A DNA stretch of 64,000 nt from Nitzschia sp. pyKryTriq1 (taxonomy: Eukaryota; Bacillariophyta; Bacillariophyceae; Bacillariales; Bacillariaceae). The stretch spans positions 1,582,915-1,646,914 of the forward strand of contig OY101126.1 in NCBI GenBank assembly GCA_956465555.1. The letters are read 5' to 3'. This document shows, in pieces, positions 33,477 through 43,008 of this stretch. The position numbers were made by a program, and so were the translations under genes. Under the pieces are notes generated by a model. It ran no database searches, was not told the origin of the DNA, and saw only the letters and a list, made by a program, of their open reading frames with translations. Within the stretch, counting starts at the first letter, position 1. Each line of letters begins with the position of its first letter.

Positions 33477-36400
33477 ATGAATCATCATCATCCTCATCAT
33501 CGAAGTAATAGTGGTACTCCCAGCAGCAGCAAAGACCACCAACAGCAGCAGCAGCAGCAGCAGCACCATCCAGTCAATCGAGTGTCTCACAATCAACAAG
33601 ATTTTGCAGGCTACAATTTGAACTATGGCAGTGATAACAATAACACCAACGACGTTGACAACGACAGCGACATTATCATGGCTCTCCAAGGCAGTACTGG
33701 TGGCGGCGGCGGCGGCGGCGGCGGCGATGGTGATGATGATGCTGTTGGGGACGATCTAGACGACTTTATGGATGCTCAAATGCACATGAGTGCCGAAGAT
33801 TGGAGTCACGAGGAGGAAGCAGAAGCAGAAGCATCGGCAATATTACTTCCATCCTCCCCCATGGAAGCGAGTTTCAACACGACTCTACCGCACATTGTAC
33901 CTCCCGCCATTCTTGTTGATCACCATCCTCACCACCACCACCACCAGCAGCAACAGTACGACGACGATGACGTATCCGAAATGATGATGATGGACACCAC
34001 AGACTGGGCTGTGGCTGGTGCCGCAAGTGTGGCTACCACCAGTACCGATTTTTCCTTTGACCGGTACACAACCACACTCGAGCCGGACGATGTGATTTGC
34101 GCCATCGTGACTACTACTACTACTACGAGTGCTGCGAGTACTACCGGCACGACCACCATGATGAATTCTCATCATCATGATCATGATCATCCTCACCCCC
34201 AGCATTCTCAACATCCAGGAAATGTGAGAATGCAGCACATTGTCGAATATCACATGGTCCAATATGGTTTAGCGACCAAGGAAAGTGAACGGGATGCTAT
34301 CATTGACAGCATATTGTCCCAAGTGCTTCTTCTGTCTGCCACAACAAGTGCGGCGGTAGCTCGTCGTTCTCGTTTTGTCTTTGTGGGCCCTCAATTTACT
34401 ACTCCTAGTAGTAGTAGTGGTGTTGGCGGTGCTGGTGGTGCTGGTGGTGTTGATGGAACAACAACAGCATGGGCCAACAGCAGCAGCAGCAGCATATTAA
34501 TATCTTGTCGGGAAGCCACGGCGCAAGAAACCAAAGATGAAATTGTCCGTGTGATGCGACAACATTTTTATTTGATTCCGACACTGAATTGTGTCATATT
34601 TGGTAGAGGCAAACCAGCCCGGGATCATCCCGGCAACCAAGCCCTACGGGCCTTTATCGAACCCTTGCGTGCCGAATACGCCAACAGTTCCAACAATCAT
34701 GACAAGAAGCGACTGGAACGCTCGGCAAGAGACCATGTGTTACAACAAGCCGGTGGACGGTTCCTTCTTCCGTTTGATAAAAGCCGACCGGCTGACGGAT
34801 GCATAGAAGCCGACGAAGAATCGATTGTCAAAAAAATTGCACACCTGTTTCGACACAAACCGAGGACGAGAGGAAATGAAAAACATCCACATCAACATCA
34901 TCATCATCATGAACATCAGCAACACCAACAACAACAACAACAACGTGATGACGACGACACGAATGGAATTCCTTTTGCACATGCTCTACCCATCATCAAC
35001 CACATGACGGCGACACTCGCAACACCCCACAAATCATCCGGGTATTCTACTAGCAGCAGCAGCAGCAGCAGCATGTCCTCATCCTCGTCAACTACGAGTA
35101 GTTTCTCCGACACCAAGAAACACCACATTCCTACCCCTATTACCTCCAAGACACCTCCTGCTCTGGTCAGTGTGGTCGGGGGACAGTCAGCTCTCTCTTC
35201 CACTCTTGGAATTGAGACTGCTCCTGCTACTACTACGTCGAGTCCCAATCATCAAGCTATCATCGATGCTGATGATTCCAAAGAACAAGAAGACGATTTC
35301 AGTCAGCGATTTCAAAAGTTGGTCCAGAATAAGCGATTCCTTGTGGCGGCGATCATCCTTATTCTGGTTGTCGGGACTATCATTGGTATAGTTGTGGCAA
35401 CATCGGGGGGCAAAGGGACGGATGATGACAACAGTTCGAGTCAGAGTGGCGGCAAAAACCCATCATCATCATCATCCTTGACCATTGACTCCATTTTGGA
35501 TCGAGACTATCTCGTTTGTGGAATTCCTAATCAAGAAGGATATGGTATCCAAAACCCCGAGACGGGTCTATGGGAAGGATTCGAAGTGGATCTTTGTCGA
35601 GCCGTCGCGGCGGCTATTTTTGGAAGGGATCGATTTCGGACTCGGGATGAAGAGCCGGTGCAATTTGTCGATTTGGAGGCCAATGAACGATTCATTGCAC
35701 TCGACAATGAGGAGGTCGATCTGCTCTTGGCCATTACTACGCAGAATATGGAGCGAAGTGTCTATGAGGTGAGCAAGAACAAGATGCCTGAAGAACTACA
35801 GCATAGCAGGGCAGTTCGTCGTCGATCCCACCACCAACAATCACTTACACTGACAACAACATCATCATCATCATTATCATTATTTCTTGCCAGCCGACTA
35901 CTTTGAAGGGATATACATTCTCTACACCTTATCTTGTGAATGGTCTGACGTTTGCTGGGAATCCTGAATACATGGGATGCTTGGAAATGGATCCTACAAA
36001 TATCACCGAAACGTGCGAGGACGCCAAAATCTGCGTCGTAGACGGATCCACGCACAAAGACATTGTTCTCAAAATGCTACCAGATATGGCGGTTGGAAGT
36101 GTCGTTACCCCGTCCACTCTGGAAACATTCTACGATCATTTTATCAGTGGAGGTGTTTGCAATATTCTTGCTGGCGAACAGTTTGATATTGCCGAGACGG
36201 TAGTGCGGAGCCGAAAGTATACAGGGCCCTACCAGGTTAGCGACAGTCTACATTCGAAGGAATTGATTTCCATGGTGACTCGAGATACGGATGCCACCTT
36301 TTCCGATTTCGTAAATTGGATCCTTCAAGCGCTCATTTCGGCAGAGGAATTGAGAATCGTCGGTTCGTCGAATATTTCGCCTTCAGAACTCGAAACATCT

Positions 36401-37801
36401 CTTGCGTTTGGAGAGCGATTCAAGTTCATGTTCCAGGATGCGTTTACCGTTGTTGGAGATTATGGCCAGATGTACTCGAAACATCTTGAACCTATCGTAC
36501 CTCGTTCCCCTGCCAATGAGATCAACTTGGGCGACACGCCGGGAATGTATGCATTTGAGCTGGGTACGTTGGAGACCAATTCGCCGCCACGCAGTACCAA
36601 CAGTCCGAAACTACAGGAAATCAAGGCGCGGGGTCATTTGAACTGTGGAATTACGCAGACTCCCATTTTTGCCGAGCTCGACGTCCAGAACAATGAATGG
36701 GCTGGAATGGACCCAGACGCCTGCAAGGCATTGAGCGCAGCCATTTTTGATGGAAAGATCGAAGTCAAGTTTGAAGTCCTTTCCCCATCCGAACGATTCA
36801 AGGCGTTAAAGGACGGTCGAGTCGATGTTCTTGCCCGAGTTACTACCATTACTCTGGAACGCGATCGCATGGGCCTTTCATTCTCGTACCCCAACTTTCG
36901 AGATCAAATTCGATTCGCTGGAATCCCAAAGTAAGTACTGCTGCTGCTGCTGCTGCTGCCGCCTGTTTTTTTTTAATTAATTTGCCATCCAAAATATTGC
37001 GTTTCTCATATCATGTGTCACTACGAAACTTGTTTTATCCCAACAAGGTTCCGACAATGTGCTGAGAATCTCGACTGGAATTCCGGTGGATGTTCCGGTC
37101 TGATTGTATGCGTTACCGAAGCTACCACCCAGTACGAAGTCTTGTCTGAAGTGTTTCCTCCCGCTCGGCTTCGTGTGACTAATAGCAGCTCTGAAACAGT
37201 GGTAAGTACTTGACTGACTGACTTTGCTGTACTCTAGTAGCCTACTACTCCCGTGTTCCAAGAACTACTCGGTTCCTTCTTGCAATAATCGATAGACTCT
37301 GACCTTGTCCTTGTACGTTTCGCGTTTTTCTACTACTACTACTACTAGGAGTCCTTTTCTCAGTCCAAGTGCAATGTCCTGGCGGGAGGTACCGTGGAGA
37401 CGTCCAATGCGAGCATTGAGAAATGGTACTCGGGACCGTATGATATTGGAACTGATTCGTTTTCCCGAGAGTCCCTGGCACTGGTGACTTTGGAAGACGA
37501 CGTCCTCTGGTCCAAGTTTGTGAATTGGATCGTTGTGGCGACCCTGTACGCGGAAGAAAACGGCATTACCCAAAATACATATTTGCAAATGCCTCGAGTG
37601 GATCTCTTTCGGCCATTGATTGGAGACGAAATGTTCCGAAACGCTATTCGGGCAGTAGGGTCGTACGCGGAAATTTGGGAACGAAATGCGGGAAGCAAAG
37701 GACTGGTACGAGAGGGAAGAAATCTTCTCAATACCTATCCACTCAATCCGCTGTTGCTTTCGGATCAGAATTGGTACCTGCCGATGCGCAACGCCGATTG
37801 A
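33477..37801 (+). CDS. DUF6824 x2 - TM - AapJ-like binding domain x2 receptor
   Basis: Exons are 33477-35768, 35894-36930, 37048-37201 and 37349-37801; GTGAGC/GTAAGT donors and AG acceptors close to one 1311-residue frame. The N-terminal 200 residues are His/Gln/Asp low complexity. Two DUF6824-like units follow. The first (about 202-301) is diverged and split by a His/Asp insert: PDDVICA then HPGNVRMQHIVEYH. The second (about 369-430) has LNCVIFGRGKPARDHPGN and GGRFLLPF. One TM helix lies at about 621-645 (LVAAIILILVVGTIIGIVVA). Beyond it are two tandem type-2 periplasmic-binding modules of the AapJ amino-acid-binding kind. SBP1 starts near 668 (YLVCGIPNQEGYG, GFEVDLCRAVAAAIFG, FIALDNEEVDLLLAITT). 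SBP2 starts near 1005 (HLNCGITQTPIFAELDVQ, FKALKDGRVDVLARVTT, GSYAEIWERNAG). The likely topology puts DUF6824 inside and the binding modules outside. Ligand and signalling output are unknown. Confidence 0.86.
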
Positions 37802-37946
37802 TCGGTCTCCTGGTGACAAAAGTATCTTGCTGTTTATGTTTATAATGATGTTTATAATGGATAGAGAGTTGTTGTTTCTCTCTTGACATCCCTACTATTA
37901 GTAGTAGTGGTGGATCGAACCAACTACTACTAGTAGTAGTGAGTAG

Positions 37947-39461
37947 TTACCGACGTCGGCGCCGCTGACGACCCAAAAAGCCTATTGAATAGATTCCGAA
38001 CAGTCCCAAGATGGTCACGACAAGGCTGCCTTGATCCAACAATCTCATCATTCCAGCGAGTTGGGGAGTATCCAGAATACCTCCTGCTGCTGCTACTACT
38101 ACTATTCCTTTTGTTGTTGTTGTTGCTGTTGTTGCTGTCCCGCCGTCGCCGAATATTTCACTTTTCAGAGCATTGTCATGCATGGCAAATTCATCTGGTG
38201 CATCAGCTTCCACCATGGTTGGATCTTGGTAGTCGTCAGTGTCGTCGTCGTCCTCGAAAGTGCCGTCGCCACCCTCCACAAGCGTTGGATGATTTTCGTA
38301 GTCGTTCTCCTCAGTCTCGATCTCATTCTCAAAAGTGCTGCTGCTGCTGCTGCTCTTGGTAGAAGTAGTAACAGCAGCAGCAGCAGCATCAGTAGTAGTG
38401 GCAGTACTGTTCGACGCCCTCTGCCGACGATATTCCGGTCGACATAGCAAGTCCATTCCAGTCTCATTATATACCTTTTCAATCGCTCGAAAGAACATTT
38501 TGCGACCTGCCTGGTAGAATTGCTGATCGACTCGTGTCATTTCCTCTTGAATGAATTTCAGAGTCGCATTGGAAATCATGTTTATCGAATGCGGTGGTAC
38601 GCTGTGTTTGTCGTGGGTTTGATTCCGAGTAATGAGCAATTTGCCATTGTGATCTTCTTCTCCGTTGTTTTCATCCTCCTCCTCCACACAGACTTGGCAT
38701 TCATGGGTCAAGAATTGTCCGCCACCCACATGATATTCCCAAAGACAAACCGAGGCGGAATAGTATTCCACAATCCCCACGACCTGGAGGGTTTTTAAAT
38801 TTTGAATGGCCAAGTCAATGTTGGGAAAGCGATGGCTGGGTTGGTGGGTACAATGGACCGTTTGGACGCCTACGAAATTGGGAGTCATGGTAAAGTATCG
38901 GCTCATCATGTTGTAGGGATCGTAGCAATTGAACGCTACCCTGGGTCCATAGTGGGGACTTCCTCTTTTTGGAACGTTGTTGGCTTCGGGATGTTGGGCG
39001 TGTGTCACAAAGTGTTGTATCCATTCATCAAAGCCATCCATGACATTTAAGTATCGAAAGTTCCCGGGAAAGTTGGTTCGACGGGTCATATCCATCCCCC
39101 ATTTATCGTACTTGCATTCCAGAAATTGGGACAAGACATGTGCCGTCGGCTCGCGCAAAAATGTCACCATGGGAAACTTGTGCTCTGTCGTGGAGAACGA
39201 TTTTTCCACGTTGCCCTGGAGGCGCATACCGATGGGCATGTGCAATGGAGCGTCTTGCATGAAGGAATCGCCTGCCGTTTTGGGAATATGAATCAACGTC
39301 CACCGACGAGTCGTCGTCGTCGTCGTCGTCAAATTATTTTCTGGCGGAATTCTTGTTGGTAAGGTTCCATTCCAGGGTCTCAAGTCCAATGCGGAGAGAC
39401 GCCGATCATGATGCTCCTGCTCCTGCTCATGAGACGACGACATCATCCTCTGGTGCTGCAT
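37947..39461 (-). CDS. Sulfotransferase-family protein with C-terminal TM
   Basis: The first ATG (39461) gives 504 residues; the frame is open further upstream without an ATG, so an upstream exon is possible. The PAPS 5'-phosphosulfate loop is LIHIPKTAGDSF (about residue 56-67) and the 3'-phosphate-binding segment is VTFLREPTAHVLSQF (about 99-113). NCYDPYNMMSRYF and FVGVQTVHCTHQ follow, and then an acidic low-complexity linker. A C-terminal hydrophobic helix (LVVTILGLFGIYSIGFLG) ends in RQRRRRR. The family transfers sulfate from PAPS to carbohydrates or other acceptors in the Golgi. A tail-anchored arrangement is unusual, since Golgi sulfotransferases are normally N-terminally anchored. Confidence 0.85.
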   Translation of the reverse strand: MQHQRMMSSSHEQEQEHHDRRLSALDLRPWNGTLPTRIPPENNLTTTTTTTRRWTLIHIPKTAGDSFMQDAPLHMPIGMRLQGNVEKSFSTTEHKFPMVTFLREPTAHVLSQFLECKYDKWGMDMTRRTNFPGNFRYLNVMDGFDEWIQHFVTHAQHPEANNVPKRGSPHYGPRVAFNCYDPYNMMSRYFTMTPNFVGVQTVHCTHQPSHRFPNIDLAIQNLKTLQVVGIVEYYSASVCLWEYHVGGGQFLTHECQVCVEEEDENNGEEDHNGKLLITRNQTHDKHSVPPHSINMISNATLKFIQEEMTRVDQQFYQAGRKMFFRAIEKVYNETGMDLLCRPEYRRQRASNSTATTTDAAAAAVTTSTKSSSSSSTFENEIETEENDYENHPTLVEGGDGTFEDDDDTDDYQDPTMVEADAPDEFAMHDNALKSEIFGDGGTATTATTTTKGIVVVAAAGGILDTPQLAGMMRLLDQGSLVVTILGLFGIYSIGFLGRQRRRRR

Positions 39462-40614
39462 TTTCTTTATATCAAATAATTCTTGCAACGTCAACAAGCA
39501 ACACGATAGAGAGTGGTGATGTGGTGATGTGGTGATGTGGTGTGAGATGTGATGTGAGATGAGAGGAGATAACGACAGAGGAGAGCTTATAGGATGTTAT
39601 CCTTGGACCGATTACCGTACTCCAGTGTTACATACAGTTGTTATGATTAGTACGTACCGTACGTGTCGTAGCGGACAGTATTTATTTGCTGTTGTTGTTG
39701 TGTTATCATGATTCTTCATGATGATGTGTCATTGGACCACGAAAATAACGATATTCTACAGTACTAATAGTAGTACCGTGGAGTAATGTACATGCTGTAC
39801 TACACGACGACTTTGGACGGCACTGCCGGTACAGTTACGTGTACAGCACCAGTACTGAACTTCATTCTGTTGTACTACCTGTACAGTACTACTACGTACA
39901 GCACACGCGAGATACGACTCTATCGACCATAAGAGGAAGCAAGCTACCTACCGGTATGTATACGTAGTATGTATGTACCTGTCGACTAGAGATGTTCCCT
40001 CGCTCCTCTCCTTGTGTTATTATTTTTCATTTTCTTCCTTTCATAGTAGATTCGTTCGTTCGTACAGTACAAGTAACGCTAACGGTACGGAAGAGCGCGG
40101 CGAAGAGTGTCATTTTTTCGAAGCATTTCAATAATATTGCGGGGTGTTTTGAGGGCAGTCGTACCAGTCGTTGTGGTCATTTGGGTCCATTCGGCCGACA
40201 GACGACCAGAGCGAGCGAGCGAGATCGGACACAAGAAAAAGTCGCCGTCGTTCTCTCTCTCTCTAGTCTAGAGAGAGGCTACATGAGGACGATGATGTAG
40301 TCTCTCTCTCGTAGAGTAGTAGAAGTATAGCTAATTGAGAAAAGAGAGATCATTAATGGTACTGCACGAATACTGGTACTGTAGGAGTAGCATGGGTTTT
40401 TCAAACGAAAAGCGAAAGCTGTGCTATTGAAAGCGGGGTCCTGTATGTAGTAGGGAGGGACGACTACTGTGTAGTACAGGTACTGTACCGGTATGGCCGT
40501 AGAGCTTTGCTACAGACTATGAATAGACCTATAATAAGCTGCGCTCACATTGCGTACCCGCAATGACAAGTTCCGCTGAACAAGAATATTCTCTGCCTAC
40601 GTAGACTTTCAGAT
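39462..40614. other. Intergenic, no gene seen
   Basis: It has GTGGTGAT repeats (39516-39545), GTAC-rich sequence around 39650-39960 and a CTCT run at 40250-40265. No supported gene. Confidence 0.45.
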
Positions 40615-41058
40615 TTAGACTCCGGCTATTTTCAGTTCCTCCAACGTTAATCGCGGAAGTTGGAAAAGGTCATAGTCTTCTCCGTATCGGTCATGAACTA
40701 TTTGCAAGCGTTCGGTCTTTTCATAGCTCTCGTCTAGCACATTGCCTTGGTTCGAGCCCGTATTATGTCCTTTCTCCTGTGTCGTGGATGCTCTAAATGC
40801 GAGGCCCTTCGGGTACCGTTCTCGCAAGAGCGCCTGATCCTGATCCACCCTGGTTCCTCCCGTCTTGACTACATTCTCAGTCAAATACTCCGATGTGTTT
40901 GAGTCGACTCCTATAATGGAAAAAAGTCGCTTCATATGATCGTGAGTCGTGGACGTCCTGAGTTGGTGGACAAAATCGTAATAGTCCAGGGTGTTCCCGA
41001 TTCCTCCACAAAACTGATGAGCGGGTGCAAAATGCGAATAACTTTCGTAGTGTTAGAT
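40615..41058 (-). pseudogene. Sulfotransferase-like C-terminal fragment
   Basis: A minus-strand frame begins after a TAA near 41060 without its own ATG and reads HFAPAHQFCGG, NTLDYYDFVHQL, HDHMKRLFSIIG and ends LQIVHDRYGEDYDLF followed by LPRLTLEEL. The order HF-x-P-x-H-x-F-C, YDF and terminal Y-x-x-D-Y-x-x-F matches the C-terminal part of Sulfotransfer_2-type proteins. The PAPS-binding N-terminal half is absent. An intact sulfotransferase lies 1.2 kb away on the same strand, but this fragment does not look like a close copy of it. It could be the last exon of a gene whose other exons I did not detect. Confidence 0.5.
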
Positions 41059-41689
41059 TCGCAAACAACAATGAGATCATCATGCAGATGATGCTCATGG
41101 TTGTTTCCTTTATTCTACCACTGTGGTTCCGTCATCGGATGAGCACGAGTGCCAATCTGGATTCGACGTGGTACCGGGCCGATAGAAAGAGTGATCCTAC
41201 TCTAGTACTGTAGAGTAGGGATGGTTACCGCTATACTATCGGTCTGTCCATCAGCCGACGGAATCTCCGGATTCCCGATACTCCTCTTCGACTGGCTGGA
41301 CTAGACCGAACACAACTCGATGAACAGCAGTACTCGTCGTCGTATTGAACAATGCTGACAGTTGCCATTGTCGCAAACACTTGATGGCCAACCATTATTT
41401 GGAGAAGAAACAAGTGAAATAAGAAACGAACAAGATATTATCGGATAGACGCATAAAAATTTAATAATCCGATTTGCATGAAATATCAGATCGCAGTAGA
41501 CTATGATGGGTACCTGAAGGTATGGGCTGCTACCCCCGCCCGTAACTTGCAGTTAAGGCTGGGTTCGATAGAGGGGTTAGTTGGTTCGATAGAGGGGTTA
41601 GTAGTTGGTACCCATCAAGGGGATAAACCATACCCTAGACCCTCAAAAGGGTTAACACCTAAATGCACCGCCCCCAAAACACCCCATTT
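41059..41689. other. Intergenic, short direct repeats
   Basis: It includes two adjacent copies of GGTTCGATAGAGGGGTTAG at about 41562-41600. No gene seen. Confidence 0.45.
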
Positions 41690-41848
41690 GGTTCGATCAC
41701 TAGGAATCAATGCTAGGTTCGATCACTAGGAATAAATGCTAGGTTCGATCACTAGGATTCAATGCTTGGTTCGATCGATTCGACTGAAATCCTTGGTTCG
41801 ATCACTAGGATTCAATGCTTGGTTCGATGGATTCGACTGACTGAAATC
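41690..41848. repeat. Six units of a 26/27-bp repeat starting GGTTCGAT
   Basis: Units start at 41690, 41716, 41742, 41768, 41795 and 41821. Most continue as CACTAGGAnTnAATGCT; units 4 and 6 have a variant GATTCGACTGAAATCCTT body. GGTTCGATC resembles the Pol III B-box core, but no tRNA fold is present. Confidence 0.88.
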
Positions 41849-41899
41849 CTTGAAAAAGAGTGGTCTGGCACCGGTCCTAAAGTAGCAACAATCAACCGA

Positions 41900-42100
41900 T
41901 CATGCTGTGGCATCGGCGCCGGGCTGGACAAATACTTTCTTTTGTTCCTTGCGGACGCGATTATATGCGTAATTCTTTTTAAGAAGAGCAAGACCAGCGG
42001 CGGCCTTTTGTTCTGGGTTCTTGCGGGGACGGCCCATGGTGGTTTGGAGAGCGAGGCTGGTGGCAAGGATGGCGAGCAGCGGCGAATTGAAGAGTTTCAT
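41900..42100 (-). CDS. Small ORF: putative secreted or AT-hook-like peptide
   Basis: A 66-residue frame begins with an ATG and a good hydrophobic leader, MKLFNSPLLAILATSLALQT, then a basic remainder beginning MGRPRKNPEQ. The GRPRK core resembles an AT-hook, which would conflict with secretion. Translation from the internal Met would give a 44-residue basic peptide. It has no homologue I recognise. The combination of a leader and Lys/Arg-rich mature part is coherent, but chance cannot be excluded. Confidence 0.35.
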   Translation of the reverse strand: MKLFNSPLLAILATSLALQTTMGRPRKNPEQKAAAGLALLKKNYAYNRVRKEQKKVFVQPGADATA

Positions 42101-43008
42101 GATTGTCAGGTGGACAATCAGCTACAGTAGATAGATGTACAAATAGAGTAATCAATAGACTTCTATTTGCATTTGTGTTACAATGATGGTGTTGTTGTTG
42201 TTGTTGTTCTTGCGATCGACCGATCGACCGCCGCGCCGCTTTCTTTCGATGTTGTGGTCTCTTGTTGTGTGATGGATAGCCGGCCGGCGTGCGTCGGCAT
42301 CAAATATCCAACCAATCCCGCATGTCCTTGCGACATCAATTTATTAAATATTCTACGGGTCGTGTCCTGCGTCGTCGAGCCAATCAAATATTGAATAAAA
42401 TAGCGTAAACGAACACTGTGACAAAAGTGCGCACAGATCTCGGCCAATCAGAATCGAGAACGCACGAAATCCGAAAATAGACCCCCCGAATGGGATTTTC
42501 AACCAAAAATCTCGCGCATTACATCCACGGCTACGCCGACTAGATAGCTACGCCCCCTGTGATTTTGTAGGGGGGGGTAGCAGATTACAACAATCAAGTG
42601 GATATCTTTATTGGATTCCAGATTCGTCGTAAATAGCTACTTGCTTCAACAAACTTCACGAAAATAAAGATCGAACGAAATATCATACCGGTACGACGTG
42701 TGATGGAAAGATCCGATCGACAGTCTGTCCTTTGTGCGATACAACATGTCGTCGGCGTTCTCAGCGGGCGCTATTATGTTCTTGCATCTATCTTCTTGCG
42801 TTACAATATGCATGTTGCGTTTTTGGAGTTTGACCATGGCACAAAGTTTAGTAGAGTACGAATGTGTAGTATACGTTCGTACTCGTACTCGTACTCGTAC
42901 TCGTAATACAATACTCGTACAAATACTCACTCTTGCTTTACCGTATAAAGAGTCTGTGCAAGTAGTATTTTAGACTACGACGTTCTTCTCGGAACACTAC
43001 CGACCACC
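42101..43008. other. Intergenic, no gene seen
   Basis: It contains a TTG run (42187-42208), a G7 run at 42571-42577 and a CTCGTA hexamer run (42880-42903). It includes the upstream region of the PHD-finger gene. Confidence 0.45.

Noticed and set aside
41690-41848. tRNA gene cluster
   Set aside because: Only a B-box-like octamer repeats; no A-box, acceptor stem or anticodon arm can be drawn.
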